The notes: generated by a model not told the origin, from the letters alone. A stretch of 64,000 nt of DNA from Rhizobium sp. AQ_MP (GCF_014237835.1 NZ_JACJVI010000002.1:310001-374000), one strand, 5' to 3'; counted from the stretch's first letter, positions 8,793 through 17,766 are shown. Made by a program: numbers and translations.

Positions 8793-10628
8793 ATGGCAGC
8801 AACGGATTGGACAGGGAAGGCAGAGGGTGCACCGGTTCTTTCGGTGCGGGGTCTGACGACCTCATTCAGAGTGGGCACCGAATGGCGGTCAGTGGTTCGC
8901 AACATGGATCTCGATGTGGCGCCGGGAGAAACGGTCGCGATTGTTGGTGAGTCAGGATCGGGCAAGAGCGTCACCTCGCTTTCGATCATGCGGCTTTTGC
9001 CGCAGTTGACGAGCCGGATCGAGGGGAGCGTCAAGCTCGAAGGGCGCGAGCTCCTGGCGCTCGATGCCGAGCAGATGCGCCAGGTGCGCGGCAACCAGAT
9101 CTCGATGATCTTCCAGGAGCCGATGACCTCGCTCAACCCGATCTTCCCGATCGGCAAGCAGATCGCTGAAGCGATTACCTGCCATCGCGACATTTCGGCT
9201 GCAGATGCAAAGACGGAGGTGCTGCGGCTGCTCGACCGCGTGCGCATCCCGAATGCCAAGAACCGGTTCGACGAATATCCGCATCAGTTTTCCGGCGGCA
9301 TGCGTCAGCGTGTGATGATCGCCATGGCGCTGGCCTCGAAGCCGAAGCTCCTGATTGCCGACGAACCGACGACGGCGCTTGACGTGACGATCCAGGGCCA
9401 GATCCTCGACCTGATCAAGACCCTGCAGGACGAAGAGGGCATGGCCGTGCTCTTCATCACCCATGACATGGGCGTGGTTGCCGAAGTCTCCGATCGGACC
9501 ATCGTGATGTTCCGGGGCGAGGCGGTCGAGACCGGCGCGACTGACGACATCTTCAACCGTGGCCAGCATCCCTATACCCGGGCGCTGCTCTCTGCGGTGC
9601 CAAAGCTCGGATCGATGGGCGGACGCGAAAGGCCGATGCGTTTCCCTGTCATCGACATCAAGACGGGGGCGACGCTGGTGCCGGAGGCCGAAGCGGGGAC
9701 GCCGGAGGCCGCCAGCCGTCCGCTCCTGGAGGTGAAGAACCTGACGACCCGCTTCGATATCCGCTCCGGTCTTTTCGGGCGCAAGAGCGGTGCCGTGCAT
9801 GCGGTGGAGAATGTCTCCTTCGACCTCAGACCCGGCGAAACGCTTTCGCTGGTTGGGGAATCCGGTTGCGGCAAGTCGACGACCGGTCGTTCAATCACGC
9901 GACTCGTCGAGCCCACATCCGGCAATATCGCCGTGGACGGGTATGATGTGGGCAAACTGGATCAGGCGGCTCTGCGGAAGATGCGCCGCAGCATCCAGAT
10001 GGTCTTCCAGGATCCCTTCGCCAGCCTTGATCCGCGCATGAGCATCGGTCAGGCGGTCATGGAGCCGTTTATCGAGCACAAGCTCGGCACAAAGGCGGAG
10101 GCACGGGACAAAGCGGCGGATCTTCTGGAGCGGGTTGGGCTCTCGGCGGACATGATGCCGCGCTATCCGCACGAGTTCTCCGGCGGCCAGCGCCAGCGTA
10201 TCGCGATCGCGCGGTCCCTGATCCTCGATCCCAAGATCATCGTGGCGGATGAAGCGGTGTCAGCCCTGGATGTGTCGATCAAGGCGCAGGTCTGTAATCT
10301 GCTGCTCGATCTGCAACAGAGCTTCAATCTTGCCTATCTCTTCATCAGCCACGACATGGCGGTCGTCGAGCGTGTCAGCCATAGGGTGGCGGTCATGTAT
10401 CTCGGCGAGATCGTCGAGATCGGGCCGCGCCAGGCGGTGTTCGACAATCCGCAGCATCCCTATACGAGGAAGCTGATGGCGGCAGTGCCGGTGCCGGATC
10501 CGGCGCGGCGGAAATTGAAGCGCAATCTCTCGACCGACGAGATCAAGAGCCCGATCCGGCCTGTGGGCTATGAGCCACCCGTGCGGCAGTACCGACAGGT
10601 GGGGGAGGGGCACCTCGTTCAGGTTTAA
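8793..10628 (+). CDS. Peptide ABC importer, fused double ATPase (DppD-DppF type)
   Basis: One 611-residue chain carries two complete nucleotide-binding domains. Domain 1 (about residues 10-270) has [16 protein letters not shown] and [12 protein letters not shown]; domain 2 (about 305-570) has [17 protein letters not shown] and [12 protein letters not shown]. Each domain ends with the oligopeptide-type C-terminal stretch ([13 protein letters not shown] and [13 protein letters not shown]). The fusion resembles GsiA and replaces separate DppD and DppF. It must energise the two permeases encoded at 3552-5481 on the other strand, as no other permease is nearby. Both sites look catalytically intact. 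Confidence 0.93.
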   Translation: MAATDWTGKAEGAPVLSVRGLTTSFRVGTEWRSVVRNMDLDVAPGETVAIVGESGSGKSVTSLSIMRLLPQLTSRIEGSVKLEGRELLALDAEQMRQVRGNQISMIFQEPMTSLNPIFPIGKQIAEAITCHRDISAADAKTEVLRLLDRVRIPNAKNRFDEYPHQFSGGMRQRVMIAMALASKPKLLIADEPTTALDVTIQGQILDLIKTLQDEEGMAVLFITHDMGVVAEVSDRTIVMFRGEAVETGATDDIFNRGQHPYTRALLSAVPKLGSMGGRERPMRFPVIDIKTGATLVPEAEAGTPEAASRPLLEVKNLTTRFDIRSGLFGRKSGAVHAVENVSFDLRPGETLSLVGESGCGKSTTGRSITRLVEPTSGNIAVDGYDVGKLDQAALRKMRRSIQMVFQDPFASLDPRMSIGQAVMEPFIEHKLGTKAEARDKAADLLERVGLSADMMPRYPHEFSGGQRQRIAIARSLILDPKIIVADEAVSALDVSIKAQVCNLLLDLQQSFNLAYLFISHDMAVVERVSHRVAVMYLGEIVEIGPRQAVFDNPQHPYTRKLMAAVPVPDPARRKLKRNLSTDEIKSPIRPVGYEPPVRQYRQVGEGHLVQV

Positions 10629-10670
10629 GACTAGACCGCGTCATCGCGGCTCAGCCCGCGCTTTGCGTCA

Positions 10671-11159
10671 TCACTCCGGCGGTGCGTTGCCGAAGCCCAC
10701 AAAGGAGACATGGGTCGTCCACTCATACTTCGTTGCGTCGATGATCTGCGGGCGAGGATGGGAGAACCCGTGGCGGAGCAAGGGGTAACATCTGGTGATA
10801 CTTTCGCCAGATGCCAGCGGGCGGTCGTGGCGAAGGGTGCCGCGATAAAGAATCTTGCTCCGCCCCGGTTCGCGTCCAAACAGTTCGAAGGCAAGGCGAT
10901 TGACCGCTGACCCGGAATTGTTGGACAGGGTCGCGGCGACTGGAAGGGCCGGATCGACGCAGGTCGCGGCATCTGCCACAACACTTGCCGTCACGGCGGC
11001 GGCAGCGCCTCTCTGACTTCGCGATTGATAATCGCTGAAGATCCAGACGGCGGTTGCAATGACAGCCGTCCCGGCGGCAAGCGCCACTGCCCAAGGGCGA
11101 CGCCGAAGGAAAAGCTCAATCAGCAGCAGGGCGATCGCTGCGGTGATGATGAACGGCAT
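10671..11159 (-). CDS. Membrane-anchored protein of unknown function
   Basis: The product (162 residues from ATG 11159) has two N-terminal hydrophobic helices (MPFIITAAIALLLIELFL and a second at about 25-45), then a likely periplasmic domain of ~110 residues with a Cys pair far apart (ATCVDPALP and ITRCYPLL). The domain contains PVAATLSNNSGSAVNRLAFELFG and YRGTLRHDRPLASGESITRCYPL, which look like a small beta-sandwich with a core similar to other 'multidrug transporter'-labelled orphans; I do not assign a function. An upstream in-frame start at 11225 is possible but adds a non-hydrophobic leader. Confidence 0.6.
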   Translation of the reverse strand: MPFIITAAIALLLIELFLRRRPWAVALAAGTAVIATAVWIFSDYQSRSQRGAAAAVTASVVADAATCVDPALPVAATLSNNSGSAVNRLAFELFGREPGRSKILYRGTLRHDRPLASGESITRCYPLLRHGFSHPRPQIIDATKYEWTTHVSFVGFGNAPPE

Positions 11160-11309
11160 CACGGCCGGTCGGTCTCGAAAGCGGGTTTCATGCCCGTAAG
11201 ATAAGACTGCCGGCGAGAAAGACAACGGTCTGGCTTCCTGCCTTCGTCTTGCCGCTTGCCTCGCCTAGGCCAGGGGCACTAACGTCTGCTTCCCGCCACA
11301 AGGCTACAG

Positions 11310-12107
11310 GTGCGTTCCATGCTGATTTCCCTCTATCAAATGCAACCTCTTTCCGGCGATGTCCCGGGCAATATCGGCAAGATCGCACAAGCGGCCATGG
11401 CGGCTGCGGAAATGGGCGCGGAACTCCTTGTGACGCCCGAACTCGGGACCAGCGGTTATGCGCTCGGCGCACAATTCGAGGAAATCGCGGAGGGACGTGA
11501 CGGTTCGATCATCGGTGCGCTCACGGAGATTTCGGCCGATTGCGGACTGGCGATCTGTGCAGGCTTTCCGGAACGAGACGGCAACCAGGTGTTCAACTCT
11601 TCGGTGCTCATCCGGCCGGATGGCAGCACCGAGTTCTACCGCAAGAGCCATCTTTACGGTGACGGCGAGCGGGCAGCCTTCGTCCCCGGATCCGAGCCAC
11701 CGCATGTCTTCGATCTCAATGGCATCAAGGCAGCGATGCTGATCTGCTATGATGTCGAATTCCCGGAAAATGTCCGCACGCTGGCGCTGGCCGGTGCCGA
11801 GTTGATCCTGGTGCCAACGGCTCTGCCGCAGGGTATCATCAGCCGGCGGGTGGCCGACACCGTGGTGCCGACCCGGGCCTTCGAAAACGGTGTCTTCCTC
11901 GTCTATGCCGATCTCTGCGGAGAGGAGAACGGGCTCTCCTATGGCGGTCGCTCGGTGATCCTTGGGCCGGATGGTGACGAACTGGCCCGTGCCGGCATGC
12001 GGGAGACCCTGCTGGTCGCCGAGGTCGATCCAGCGGCCTATGACGATGCAAGGGCACAGAACCCCTATCTGATCGACCGTCGACCGAACCTCTATCGTTT
12101 GGGGTGA
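11310..12107 (+). CDS. Carbon-nitrogen hydrolase (nitrilase superfamily amidase)
   Basis: The 265-residue protein has the nitrilase triad in order: Glu in LLVTPELGTSGY (about residue 40), Lys in FYRKSHLYGDGE (about 110) and Cys in AMLICYDVEFPENVR (about 145). It therefore should hydrolyse a carboxamide or nitrile in the cytoplasm. The spacing and SYGGRSVILGPDGDELA fit the aliphatic amidase/carbamylase-like branch rather than true nitrilases. GTG 11310 has AAGG six bases upstream; ATG 11319 is the alternative. It appears to be a single-gene unit with its own promoter region. Confidence 0.88.
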   Translation: MRSMLISLYQMQPLSGDVPGNIGKIAQAAMAAAEMGAELLVTPELGTSGYALGAQFEEIAEGRDGSIIGALTEISADCGLAICAGFPERDGNQVFNSSVLIRPDGSTEFYRKSHLYGDGERAAFVPGSEPPHVFDLNGIKAAMLICYDVEFPENVRTLALAGAELILVPTALPQGIISRRVADTVVPTRAFENGVFLVYADLCGEENGLSYGGRSVILGPDGDELARAGMRETLLVAEVDPAAYDDARAQNPYLIDRRPNLYRLG

Positions 12108-12132
12108 CGGTCCGCATTGCAGCATCGACTGC

Positions 12133-12167
12133 GGCCTCCTACATCACAGCGGTTGATGAAGGAGGCC
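12133..12167 (+). promoter_or_regulatory. Hairpin that would sequester the ribosome binding site of the CysZ-like gene
   Basis: GGCCTCCT (12133-12140) pairs with AGGAGGCC (12160-12167); inside, CATCA pairs with TGATG after one A-A mismatch. The 3' arm contains the Shine-Dalgarno AGGAGG of the next gene, whose ATG is at 12172, so folding would hide it. It could also serve as a weak 3' hairpin of the upstream amidase gene. Confidence 0.6.
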
Positions 12168-12171
12168 TGCC

Positions 12172-12894
12172 ATGATTTTTGACGCTGCCTTGATGTCGCT
12201 GCGCAATCTTTTTGCGCCGGAGACCCGCACCGTCTTCTGGAAGACGCTCGGCCTGACGATCCTGGTCTTGATCGGTCTGTGGTTCGGTCTGCGCGAAAGC
12301 TTCATCGCCTTCGTCATGCCGCTGCTTCAGGGGCTGATACCTGACCTGCCGGATTGGGCTGGCTGGCTGACCTTCATCTTCGGCATTTTCGCCAGCATTG
12401 GGCTAGCACTTGGACTTGCCCTCCTGCTCTCGCCGGTCACCGCCATCATCGCCGGCCTTTTTCTCGATGACGTAGCCGAGGTTGTCGAAAAACGGGACTA
12501 TCCGAATGATGCACCCGGCAAGGCGATGCCGATCGGGGAGGCGATCGTCGCGTCGATCAAGTTCTTCGGTATCGTCATCATTGGCAACCTGATCGCGCTG
12601 ATGCTGCTGTTCATCCCCGGCATCAACATCATCGCCTTCTTCCTGGTGAACGGTTACCTTTTGGGTCGCGAATTCTTCGAGTTCGCCGCCATGCGGTTCC
12701 GCAGCGCCGAAGAGGCGAAGTTGCTGCGTTCACGCCATTCCGGCACGGTATTTGCTGCCGGTCTCGTCATCGCGCTTTTCCTTGCGGTGCCGATCGTCAA
12801 CCTGCTGACACCGCTCTTTGCCGCGGGCCTGATGGTGCATCTGCACAAGGCGCTGACGGCGCGGGATCCGGCTGCCTCATTGCGGCAGGGCTGA
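12172..12894 (+). CDS. CysZ-like (EI24 domain) integral membrane protein
   Basis: The 240-residue protein has four to five long hydrophobic segments (about 22-40, 62-95, 125-155, 190-215) and the EI24/CysZ-type features [61 protein letters not shown] split across helices 3-4. CysZ imports sulfate in E. coli, but many alphaproteobacterial homologues lie away from sulfur genes, as here, so the substrate is open. The C-terminus is short and charged. Translation may be limited by the hairpin over its ribosome site. Its 3' end overlaps the convergent VOC gene by 18 bases. Confidence 0.8.
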   Translation: MIFDAALMSLRNLFAPETRTVFWKTLGLTILVLIGLWFGLRESFIAFVMPLLQGLIPDLPDWAGWLTFIFGIFASIGLALGLALLLSPVTAIIAGLFLDDVAEVVEKRDYPNDAPGKAMPIGEAIVASIKFFGIVIIGNLIALMLLFIPGINIIAFFLVNGYLLGREFFEFAAMRFRSAEEAKLLRSRHSGTVFAAGLVIALFLAVPIVNLLTPLFAAGLMVHLHKALTARDPAASLRQG

Positions 12895-13302
12895 CGCCTC
12901 GTATTGCGCGGCAAAGTCGGCGCTCGGCGGGATCGGTTTGATGACGTCGATCAGAACGCCGTTCGGATCAGCGGTGATGAAATGCCGCTGGCCGAAGTCT
13001 TCGTCCCTGATGTCGAGCAGCATCGGCAGGCCGGCCTGTTTCAGTCTGTCATAAACAGCGTCCACGTCCTCCACCTCGAAGTTCAGGAGCAGGCCGGAGG
13101 CCTTTCCACGGTATCCCGACGGGACTGTTTCATGGCGCCCGTCGAGGATCGCGAGCGTGACCTTTTCGTCTTCGGTCGACTGCAGATGGACATACCAATC
13201 GGCGGTAAAGAGCGGCTCGAAGTGAAAATGGCGTCGATAGAAGGCTGCTGTTGCTTCGACATCGTCGGTCATGATGACGGGATAGTAGCTCGTGGTCCTC
13301 AT
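12877..13302 (-). CDS. VOC (glyoxalase/bleomycin-resistance fold) family protein
   Basis: The 141-residue protein shows the paired beta-alpha-beta-beta-beta pattern of VOC proteins: [21 protein letters not shown] at the start of module 1 and [21 protein letters not shown] at the start of module 2, ending [20 protein letters not shown]. The final D-P-x-G-x-x-I-D strand is typical. It probably binds a metal or an organic ligand; detoxification or resistance is the usual inference. ATG 13302 has GGAGGGAA upstream. It is divergent from a TetR gene with two shared operators, so it is the likely target of that regulator. Confidence 0.85.
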   Translation of the reverse strand: MRTTSYYPVIMTDDVEATAAFYRRHFHFEPLFTADWYVHLQSTEDEKVTLAILDGRHETVPSGYRGKASGLLLNFEVEDVDAVYDRLKQAGLPMLLDIRDEDFGQRHFITADPNGVLIDVIKPIPPSADFAAQYEASALPQ

Positions 13303-13325
13303 CGCTTTCCCTCCGCGATAATTTA

Positions 13326-13375
13326 ACATACAGTCTGCATGTATCTTTGCAATAACATACATTCTGTTTGTATGT
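13326..13375. promoter_or_regulatory. Twin TetR-type operators in the VOC/TetR divergent gap
   Basis: Two related palindromes lie between the starts at 13302 and 13388. Site 1 (13326-13344) is ACATACAGTCTGCATGTAT. Site 2 (13355-13375) has perfect arms ACATACA and TGTATGT around TTCTGTT. Their centres are about 30 bases apart, close to three helical turns, so two dimers could bind on one face and block both promoters. Confidence 0.75.
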
Positions 13376-13387
13376 AAAGGGGTTGCG

Positions 13388-13969
13388 GTGGCACGTAATA
13401 CCAGAGAAGGAACCGAGGCGACGCGTCTGGCGCTGATCTCGGCTGCAAGACGGCTCTTCGTCGAACAGGGCTATGCCGAGACGGCTACGCCGGACATCGT
13501 GGCAGCCGCAGGTGTGACCCGCGGCGCGCTCTATCATCATTTCGAGGACAAGAAGGCCCTGTTCAGCGCGGTGGTCGAACAGGAAGCGATGGCGGTCGCA
13601 TCCGACATCGATCGTGGTGCCGCACCGGCTGCTAAGCCGAGAGAGGCGCTGATGTCGGGGGCGTCGGCCTATTTCGCTGCCATGGCGGTCGAAGGCCGCG
13701 CCCGGCTGATGCTGCTGGAGGCGCCGGCGGTGCTGGGTGTCGAGCGCACCGCCGAGATCGACCGGGACAATGCAGAGGATCGGCTGCTTGAGGGTGTTTC
13801 AGACTGTCTCGGAGCGGCGGCGTCGGCGGATGAGATCCGCGCTCTAGCCAACCTGCTGTCTGCCGCCTTCGACCGTGCGGTTCTCGAAATCGAGCGTGGC
13901 GGCGATCCCGATCTCTACAAGGCTGCGATCGCTCGCCTGATTGATGGGCTCATTCCTCGCTCGCGTTGA
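13388..13969 (+). CDS. TetR family transcriptional repressor
   Basis: The 193-residue protein has an N-terminal TetR helix-turn-helix ([20 protein letters not shown], then [20 protein letters not shown], residues 14-55) followed by an all-helical ligand domain with no recognised signature. It starts at GTG 13388. It probably represses itself and the divergent VOC gene through the twin palindromes. The last 20 bases overlap the 3' end of nth on the other strand. Confidence 0.9.
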   Translation: MARNTREGTEATRLALISAARRLFVEQGYAETATPDIVAAAGVTRGALYHHFEDKKALFSAVVEQEAMAVASDIDRGAAPAAKPREALMSGASAYFAAMAVEGRARLMLLEAPAVLGVERTAEIDRDNAEDRLLEGVSDCLGAAASADEIRALANLLSAAFDRAVLEIERGGDPDLYKAAIARLIDGLIPRSR

Positions 13970-14732
13970 AGATCTGCGGCGGCAGTTCGACGAGCGGGGC
14001 GGGGACATCGCAGGTCTTTTCCGGCGACTTGCAGATGTCCGCGATGACGCAGCGCTCGCATTCGGGGCGCCGCGCCTTGCAACAGTAGCGCCCGTGCAGA
14101 ATCAGCCAGTGATGGGCGTGGAAGAGATATTGCTCGGGGATGATCCGCATCAGGATATCCTCGATCTCGTCCGGTGTCTTGCCTGGTGCCAGCTTGATGC
14201 GGTTGCCGATTCTTAGGATATGCGTGTCGACGGCCATGGTCGGAATGCCGAAGGCCATGGACATCACGACGTTTGCGGTCTTTCGGCCGACGCCGGGAAG
14301 CGTCACCAGTTCCTCGCGGGTGCGGGGCACAACGCTTCCGAAGTCGTCGACCAGCTTCTGGGACAGCGCGATGACGTTCTTCGCCTTGTTGCGATAAAGC
14401 CCGATCGTCTTGATATAATCGCGGACCTTTTCTTCACCGAGTGCCAGCATCTTCTCCGGCGTGTCGGCCACCTTGAAGAGGGCCCGCGTCGCCTTATTTA
14501 CGCCCGCGTCGGTTGCCTGGGCGGAGAGCGCCACGGCGACCACCAGCGTGAACGGATTGACGTGTTCCAGCTCGCCCTTTGGCTCCGGCCTCTGGATCGA
14601 GAAGCGGCGGAAGATCTCTTCCAGTTCGATCTTGGAGTAAGCCGTGCGACGGCGTGTCGCCGGCTTTCGACGGGTCGCAGGATTTGACTTTTTCAAAGTT
14701 TGGGTGCTGGATTTCGGCTTCGCTACAGTCAT
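13950..14732 (-). CDS. nth: Endonuclease III (DNA glycosylase/AP lyase)
   Basis: The 260-residue enzyme has the helix-hairpin-helix LPGVGRKTANVVMS with the catalytic Lys, the catalytic Asp in MAVDTHILRIGNR, and the C-terminal 4Fe-4S loop with four Cys (CKARRPECERCVIADIC). It removes oxidised pyrimidines in base-excision repair. Compared with E. coli Nth (211 residues) it has a ~45-residue basic N-terminal tail (KPATRRKPATRRRTAYSK) common in rhizobial versions. ATG 14732 is preferred over an upstream in-frame codon. It is divergent from the DUF2244 gene with only 25 bases between. Confidence 0.97.
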   Translation of the reverse strand: MTVAKPKSSTQTLKKSNPATRRKPATRRRTAYSKIELEEIFRRFSIQRPEPKGELEHVNPFTLVVAVALSAQATDAGVNKATRALFKVADTPEKMLALGEEKVRDYIKTIGLYRNKAKNVIALSQKLVDDFGSVVPRTREELVTLPGVGRKTANVVMSMAFGIPTMAVDTHILRIGNRIKLAPGKTPDEIEDILMRIIPEQYLFHAHHWLILHGRYCCKARRPECERCVIADICKSPEKTCDVPAPLVELPPQIFNASEE

Positions 14733-14757
14733 GAAAAACCTATAATCGGGCGCGGTG

Positions 14758-15252
14758 ATGGAAGGCAATCTCGAGCAGGCGGCGGACCAGCCGATTTTCG
14801 CAGCGGAACTGACGCCGTACCGGTCGCTGGGGCGTAAAGGCTATCGCATTCTGTTTGGCATCACCGGGACCGTCTGCCTTTTGCATGCGATCTTCTTCAT
14901 GGCGACCGGCGCCTGGCCGATCGGTCTGTTCTTCGGGCTCGATTTCCTGCTGCTCTACGGCGCCTTCTGGCTGAACTATCGCGCCGCCCGTGCGCGTGAA
15001 GAGGTCACGGTGTCGCGCACCGAGCTTTCGATCCGCAAGTTCACACCGACAGGCCGAATGACGGAGCATACCTTCAAGACGCTCTGGGCGCGCTTCTTCG
15101 TGCAGCGACACGAGGAGTTCGGCATCACTTCCATGGCCGTTGCCGGCGAGGGGAGGCGAACCGACGTCGGCTCCTTCCTCAACCCCGATGATCGCGAGAG
15201 TTTCGCAAAGGCCATGACGGGCGCGCTGGCAACGGCAAAGCAGCGGATCTGA
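14758..15252 (+). CDS. DUF2244 family membrane protein
   Basis: The 164-residue protein has the DUF2244 layout: a short N-terminus (PIFAAELTPYRSLGRKGYRI), two membrane helices forming a hairpin (about 33-50 and 56-72), and a C-terminal cytoplasmic domain with a PH-like strand pattern (VTVSRTELSIRKF ... LWARFFVQRHEEFGI ... VGSFLNPDDRESFAKAM). The family is common in alphaproteobacteria and has no proven function. ATG 14758 directly follows an in-frame GTG at 14755. No clear ribosome site is visible. Confidence 0.8.
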   Translation: MEGNLEQAADQPIFAAELTPYRSLGRKGYRILFGITGTVCLLHAIFFMATGAWPIGLFFGLDFLLLYGAFWLNYRAARAREEVTVSRTELSIRKFTPTGRMTEHTFKTLWARFFVQRHEEFGITSMAVAGEGRRTDVGSFLNPDDRESFAKAMTGALATAKQRI

Positions 15253-15331
15253 CCTTCCAACCCAAGCGCAAGAAACGGGTGGCGTCTTGCCTCTCGCCAT
15301 GGTGAAGTCCGTGTCAGATGAGGATTTCGCC

Positions 15332-16216
15332 ATGACGCTCGCCCAACAGATCGATCTTTCCCGCACCACCGACATCACGCCCGACGGCTCTGACTACGAG
15401 ACCGTGCGGCAGATAATCGAGATGCTGACGCTGGACTATCAGAGCCAGCCATCGCTTGAGACGATTGCCGAACGTCTTGGCCAATCGCCGACGCAGTTGC
15501 AAAAGACCTTCACCCGCTGGGCGGGCCTTTCTCCGAAAGCCTTCCTGCAAGCCGTGACGCTGGATCACGCGAAGCGCCTTCTGGGTCGCGAGGAAATGCC
15601 GCTGCTCGAGACATCGCTCGAACTGGGGCTGTCGGGCCCGGGGCGGCTGCACGATCTGTTCGTCACTCATGAAGCGATGAGCCCGGGCGAATGGAAGGCG
15701 CGGGGTGCCGGCCTCATCATCCGCTACGGCTATCATCCGTCGCCCTTCGGGCTGGCACTCGTCATGATCACGGACCGGGGACTTGCGGGACTGGCCTTTG
15801 CTGATGTGGGCGGGGAGGTCGCCTGTTTCGACGACATGGCGAGACGCTGGCCGAATGCCGATTACGTCGAGGATGTGGAGGCCACGGCGTCGTATGCGGC
15901 GCGCGTCTTCCATCCAGAGCGCTGGTCGGCGGAGGAGCCGCTGCGCGTCGTCTTGATCGGCTCGGACTTTCAGATCCGGGTCTGGGAAAGCCTCCTGGAA
16001 ATTCCGCTCGGGCGCGCCGTCACCTATTCCGACATTGCTCAGAGGATCGGCCAGCCGACGGCCAGCCGAGCGGTTGGGGCGGCCGTCGGCCGCAATCCGA
16101 TTTCCTTCGTCGTGCCGTGTCACCGGGCGCTCGGCAAGAGCGGCGCACTCACCGGCTATCACTGGGGTCTGACCCGCAAGCGCGCCATGCTCGGCTGGGA
16201 AGCCGGCAAGGCGTGA
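15332..16216 (+). CDS. AraC-type HTH / methylated-DNA-protein-cysteine methyltransferase fusion
   Basis: The 294-residue protein joins an AraC-like DNA-binding domain (about residues 25-110, with TIAERLGQSPTQLQKTFTRW and the second helix pair around GPGRLHDLFVTHEAMSPGEW) to an O6-methylguanine methyltransferase domain with the acceptor Cys in VVPCHRALGKSG and the upstream GRNPISF. It repairs O6-alkylguanine by suicide transfer. Unlike E. coli Ada it lacks the N-terminal zinc domain whose Cys accepts methyl groups from phosphotriesters, so its DNA-binding part cannot be switched in the Ada way. ATG 15332 with GAGG upstream is chosen over TTG 15287. Confidence 0.9.
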   Translation: MTLAQQIDLSRTTDITPDGSDYETVRQIIEMLTLDYQSQPSLETIAERLGQSPTQLQKTFTRWAGLSPKAFLQAVTLDHAKRLLGREEMPLLETSLELGLSGPGRLHDLFVTHEAMSPGEWKARGAGLIIRYGYHPSPFGLALVMITDRGLAGLAFADVGGEVACFDDMARRWPNADYVEDVEATASYAARVFHPERWSAEEPLRVVLIGSDFQIRVWESLLEIPLGRAVTYSDIAQRIGQPTASRAVGAAVGRNPISFVVPCHRALGKSGALTGYHWGLTRKRAMLGWEAGKA

Positions 16217-16263
16217 GCGCGCGAGGTGCTTTCCGAAATCCCGCTTCTGTGAGACAATGAACC

Positions 16264-16500
16264 ATGCGCAACACCGTCCAACTCCCCGAAGACATCAGCC
16301 GCCGGATCGACAGTCTGGTCGAGCGGAGCAATCTCTCCCGCGATCAGATCGTGGAGGATGCGCTTGCCCAGGGACGCTCGCTCGCATGGCAAGAGCAATG
16401 GGTAACCGGTGTGCTGGAAGGGCTGGCAGAGGCTGAACGCGGTGAGTTCGCCAGTGAAGCAGAGATCGAGGCCGTGTTGAACAAATACGGCACTCGCTGA
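16264..16500 (+). CDS. CopG/ribbon-helix-helix antitoxin
   Basis: The 78-residue protein starts MRNTVQLPEDISRRIDSLVE and continues SNLSRDQIVEDALAQGRSLA, a ribbon-helix-helix DNA-binding fold, then an acidic C-terminal tail (EAERGEFASEAEIEAVLNKY) of the kind that wraps a ParE toxin. The toxin gene follows after 4 bases. It should neutralise the toxin and repress the pair. An AT-richer 47-base gap before it must hold the promoter. Confidence 0.85.
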   Translation: MRNTVQLPEDISRRIDSLVERSNLSRDQIVEDALAQGRSLAWQEQWVTGVLEGLAEAERGEFASEAEIEAVLNKYGTR

Positions 16501-16504
16501 TGCC

Positions 16505-16792
16505 ATGCGTGTCGTCTGGACGCGGCGCTATCTGAGAGAACTCGCTGCCGTCGGCGATTATCTGCTCGAGCGCAACCCCGCAGCTGCAGCGCGTATCGTG
16601 CGGGCGATCCATGGCCGGACACTTCGCCTTCTGACGCAGAACGCATTTCTGGGACGGCGTGGCGAAATCGAAGGAACGCGCGAGCTCGTGCTCGCTGATC
16701 TCGGATACATCGTCGCCTACAGGGTGCAGGACGACCATGTCGAGGTTCTCTTTGTCCAACATGGTGCCCGTGCCTGGCCAGAGCAGCTCTAG
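16505..16792 (+). CDS. ParE/RelE superfamily toxin
   Basis: The 95-residue protein has the ParE pattern: WTRRYLRELAAVGDYLLERNPAAA at the N-terminus, FLGRRGEIEGTRELVLADLGYIVAYRV with the conserved strand residues, and the closing VEVLFVQHGARAWP. ParE toxins poison DNA gyrase and RelE toxins cut mRNA; the sequence fits ParE better (GTRELV, YIVAYRV). It follows a CopG-type antitoxin gene, completing a two-gene chromosomal module. Its stop overlaps the convergent SorC gene by 4 bases. Confidence 0.88.
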   Translation: MRVVWTRRYLRELAAVGDYLLERNPAAAARIVRAIHGRTLRLLTQNAFLGRRGEIEGTRELVLADLGYIVAYRVQDDHVEVLFVQHGARAWPEQL

Positions 16793-17766
16793 ACCGCCAG
16801 CCCCAACAACTCCCGTGCCGCCGCCTCATCCGTGATCAGCGTGTTGCAGCCGATCCGTCGGATTGTCGCGTGGATCGCCTTGGCGCGGTGCGCCCCACCC
16901 GAAGACAGCACGATGTGTTTCGCTTTCCTCAGCGTGTCCAGGTCAACGGACATCACACGCTCGTTGATCGGGTGGGCAACCGAGTTGCCGTCCGCATCGA
17001 GGAAGTTGAACATGGTGTCACAGACGCAACCGGCATCGACCAGTTCCATCAGCGTCTGGTGGCTGATGAACCCTTCCGAGAGCGAGGTGGAATGCGGTCC
17101 GATATCCCCGCAGGAGACGATGGCGAGGTCGAGGTTTTCGGCGAGATCGTAGATCGCCTTCAGCCCGCATTCCTCGATCAGCGCCCGTTTGGTCGCGACG
17201 GAATCGACGAGTAGGGGGGCGAGGAACATGTAGCATTCGGCGCCAAGCTGGCTTGCCAGCCGCCAGGTGTAGTCGATCGGGTTCGTCTGGCGGACCGCGA
17301 CGATGCCGCCCAGCAGGGAGACGACCTTGCAGTTCTCGCGGTTCGGCGGGCGGAAGCCGGCGAGTGACGCCGTCATGGTCCGGCCCCAGCCGACGCCGAT
17401 CGTCATGTCATTGGTGACGACTTCGGTGAGGAACTGGCCGAGTGCAAGGCCCACCGCCTTTGCGATGGCGGCCGCATCCTGGGTGTCCGGCGAGGGCACG
17501 ACGACGGCCTCGTCGAGGCCATAGGCCTTTTCGAGCCTCACCGCGAGATCGACGCAATCGGCCACGCCGTCACTGATCCAGATCTGCACTTCGGCGCGCT
17601 TTCGTGCCTCTTCCAGCATGCGGATAACCGTCGACCGGCTGATGCCGAGCCGATCCGCCACGTCCTTCTGCGTCAGGCCCTCGTTATAGTAGAGCCAGGC
17701 CGCGCGGATGCGCAGCGCCGCTGCGTCCGAATAGGTCGAATGGGTGTCGCGTCTGAGCTTCGCCAA
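16789..17766 (-). CDS. SorC/DeoR-type sugar-binding transcriptional regulator
   Basis: The protein has an N-terminal helix-turn-helix (AWLYYNEGLTQKDVADRLGISRSTVIRML) and a ~260-residue effector domain with the SorC motifs IGVGWGRTM, CKVVSLLGGI and VDADGNS-like NFLDADGNSVAHPINERVM, and a closing DEAAARELLGL. It should bind a phosphosugar and control nearby carbohydrate genes; the divergent transaldolase is the closest candidate. TTG 17766 (AKLRRDTHSTYSDAAALR) has AGAGA upstream and fits the usual family length (325 residues). A longer frame reaches ATG 17841 and would add 25 residues. Confidence 0.85.
   Translation of the reverse strand: MAKLRRDTHSTYSDAAALRIRAAWLYYNEGLTQKDVADRLGISRSTVIRMLEEARKRAEVQIWISDGVADCVDLAVRLEKAYGLDEAVVVPSPDTQDAAAIAKAVGLALGQFLTEVVTNDMTIGVGWGRTMTASLAGFRPPNRENCKVVSLLGGIVAVRQTNPIDYTWRLASQLGAECYMFLAPLLVDSVATKRALIEECGLKAIYDLAENLDLAIVSCGDIGPHSTSLSEGFISHQTLMELVDAGCVCDTMFNFLDADGNSVAHPINERVMSVDLDTLRKAKHIVLSSGGAHRAKAIHATIRRIGCNTLITDEAAARELLGLAV

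Noticed and set aside
16264..16792. Toxin-antitoxin pair as a mark of a mobile island
   Set aside because: Flanking genes are ordinary chromosomal ones, there is no integrase, tRNA end or repeat boundary, and codon use looks like the surroundings.
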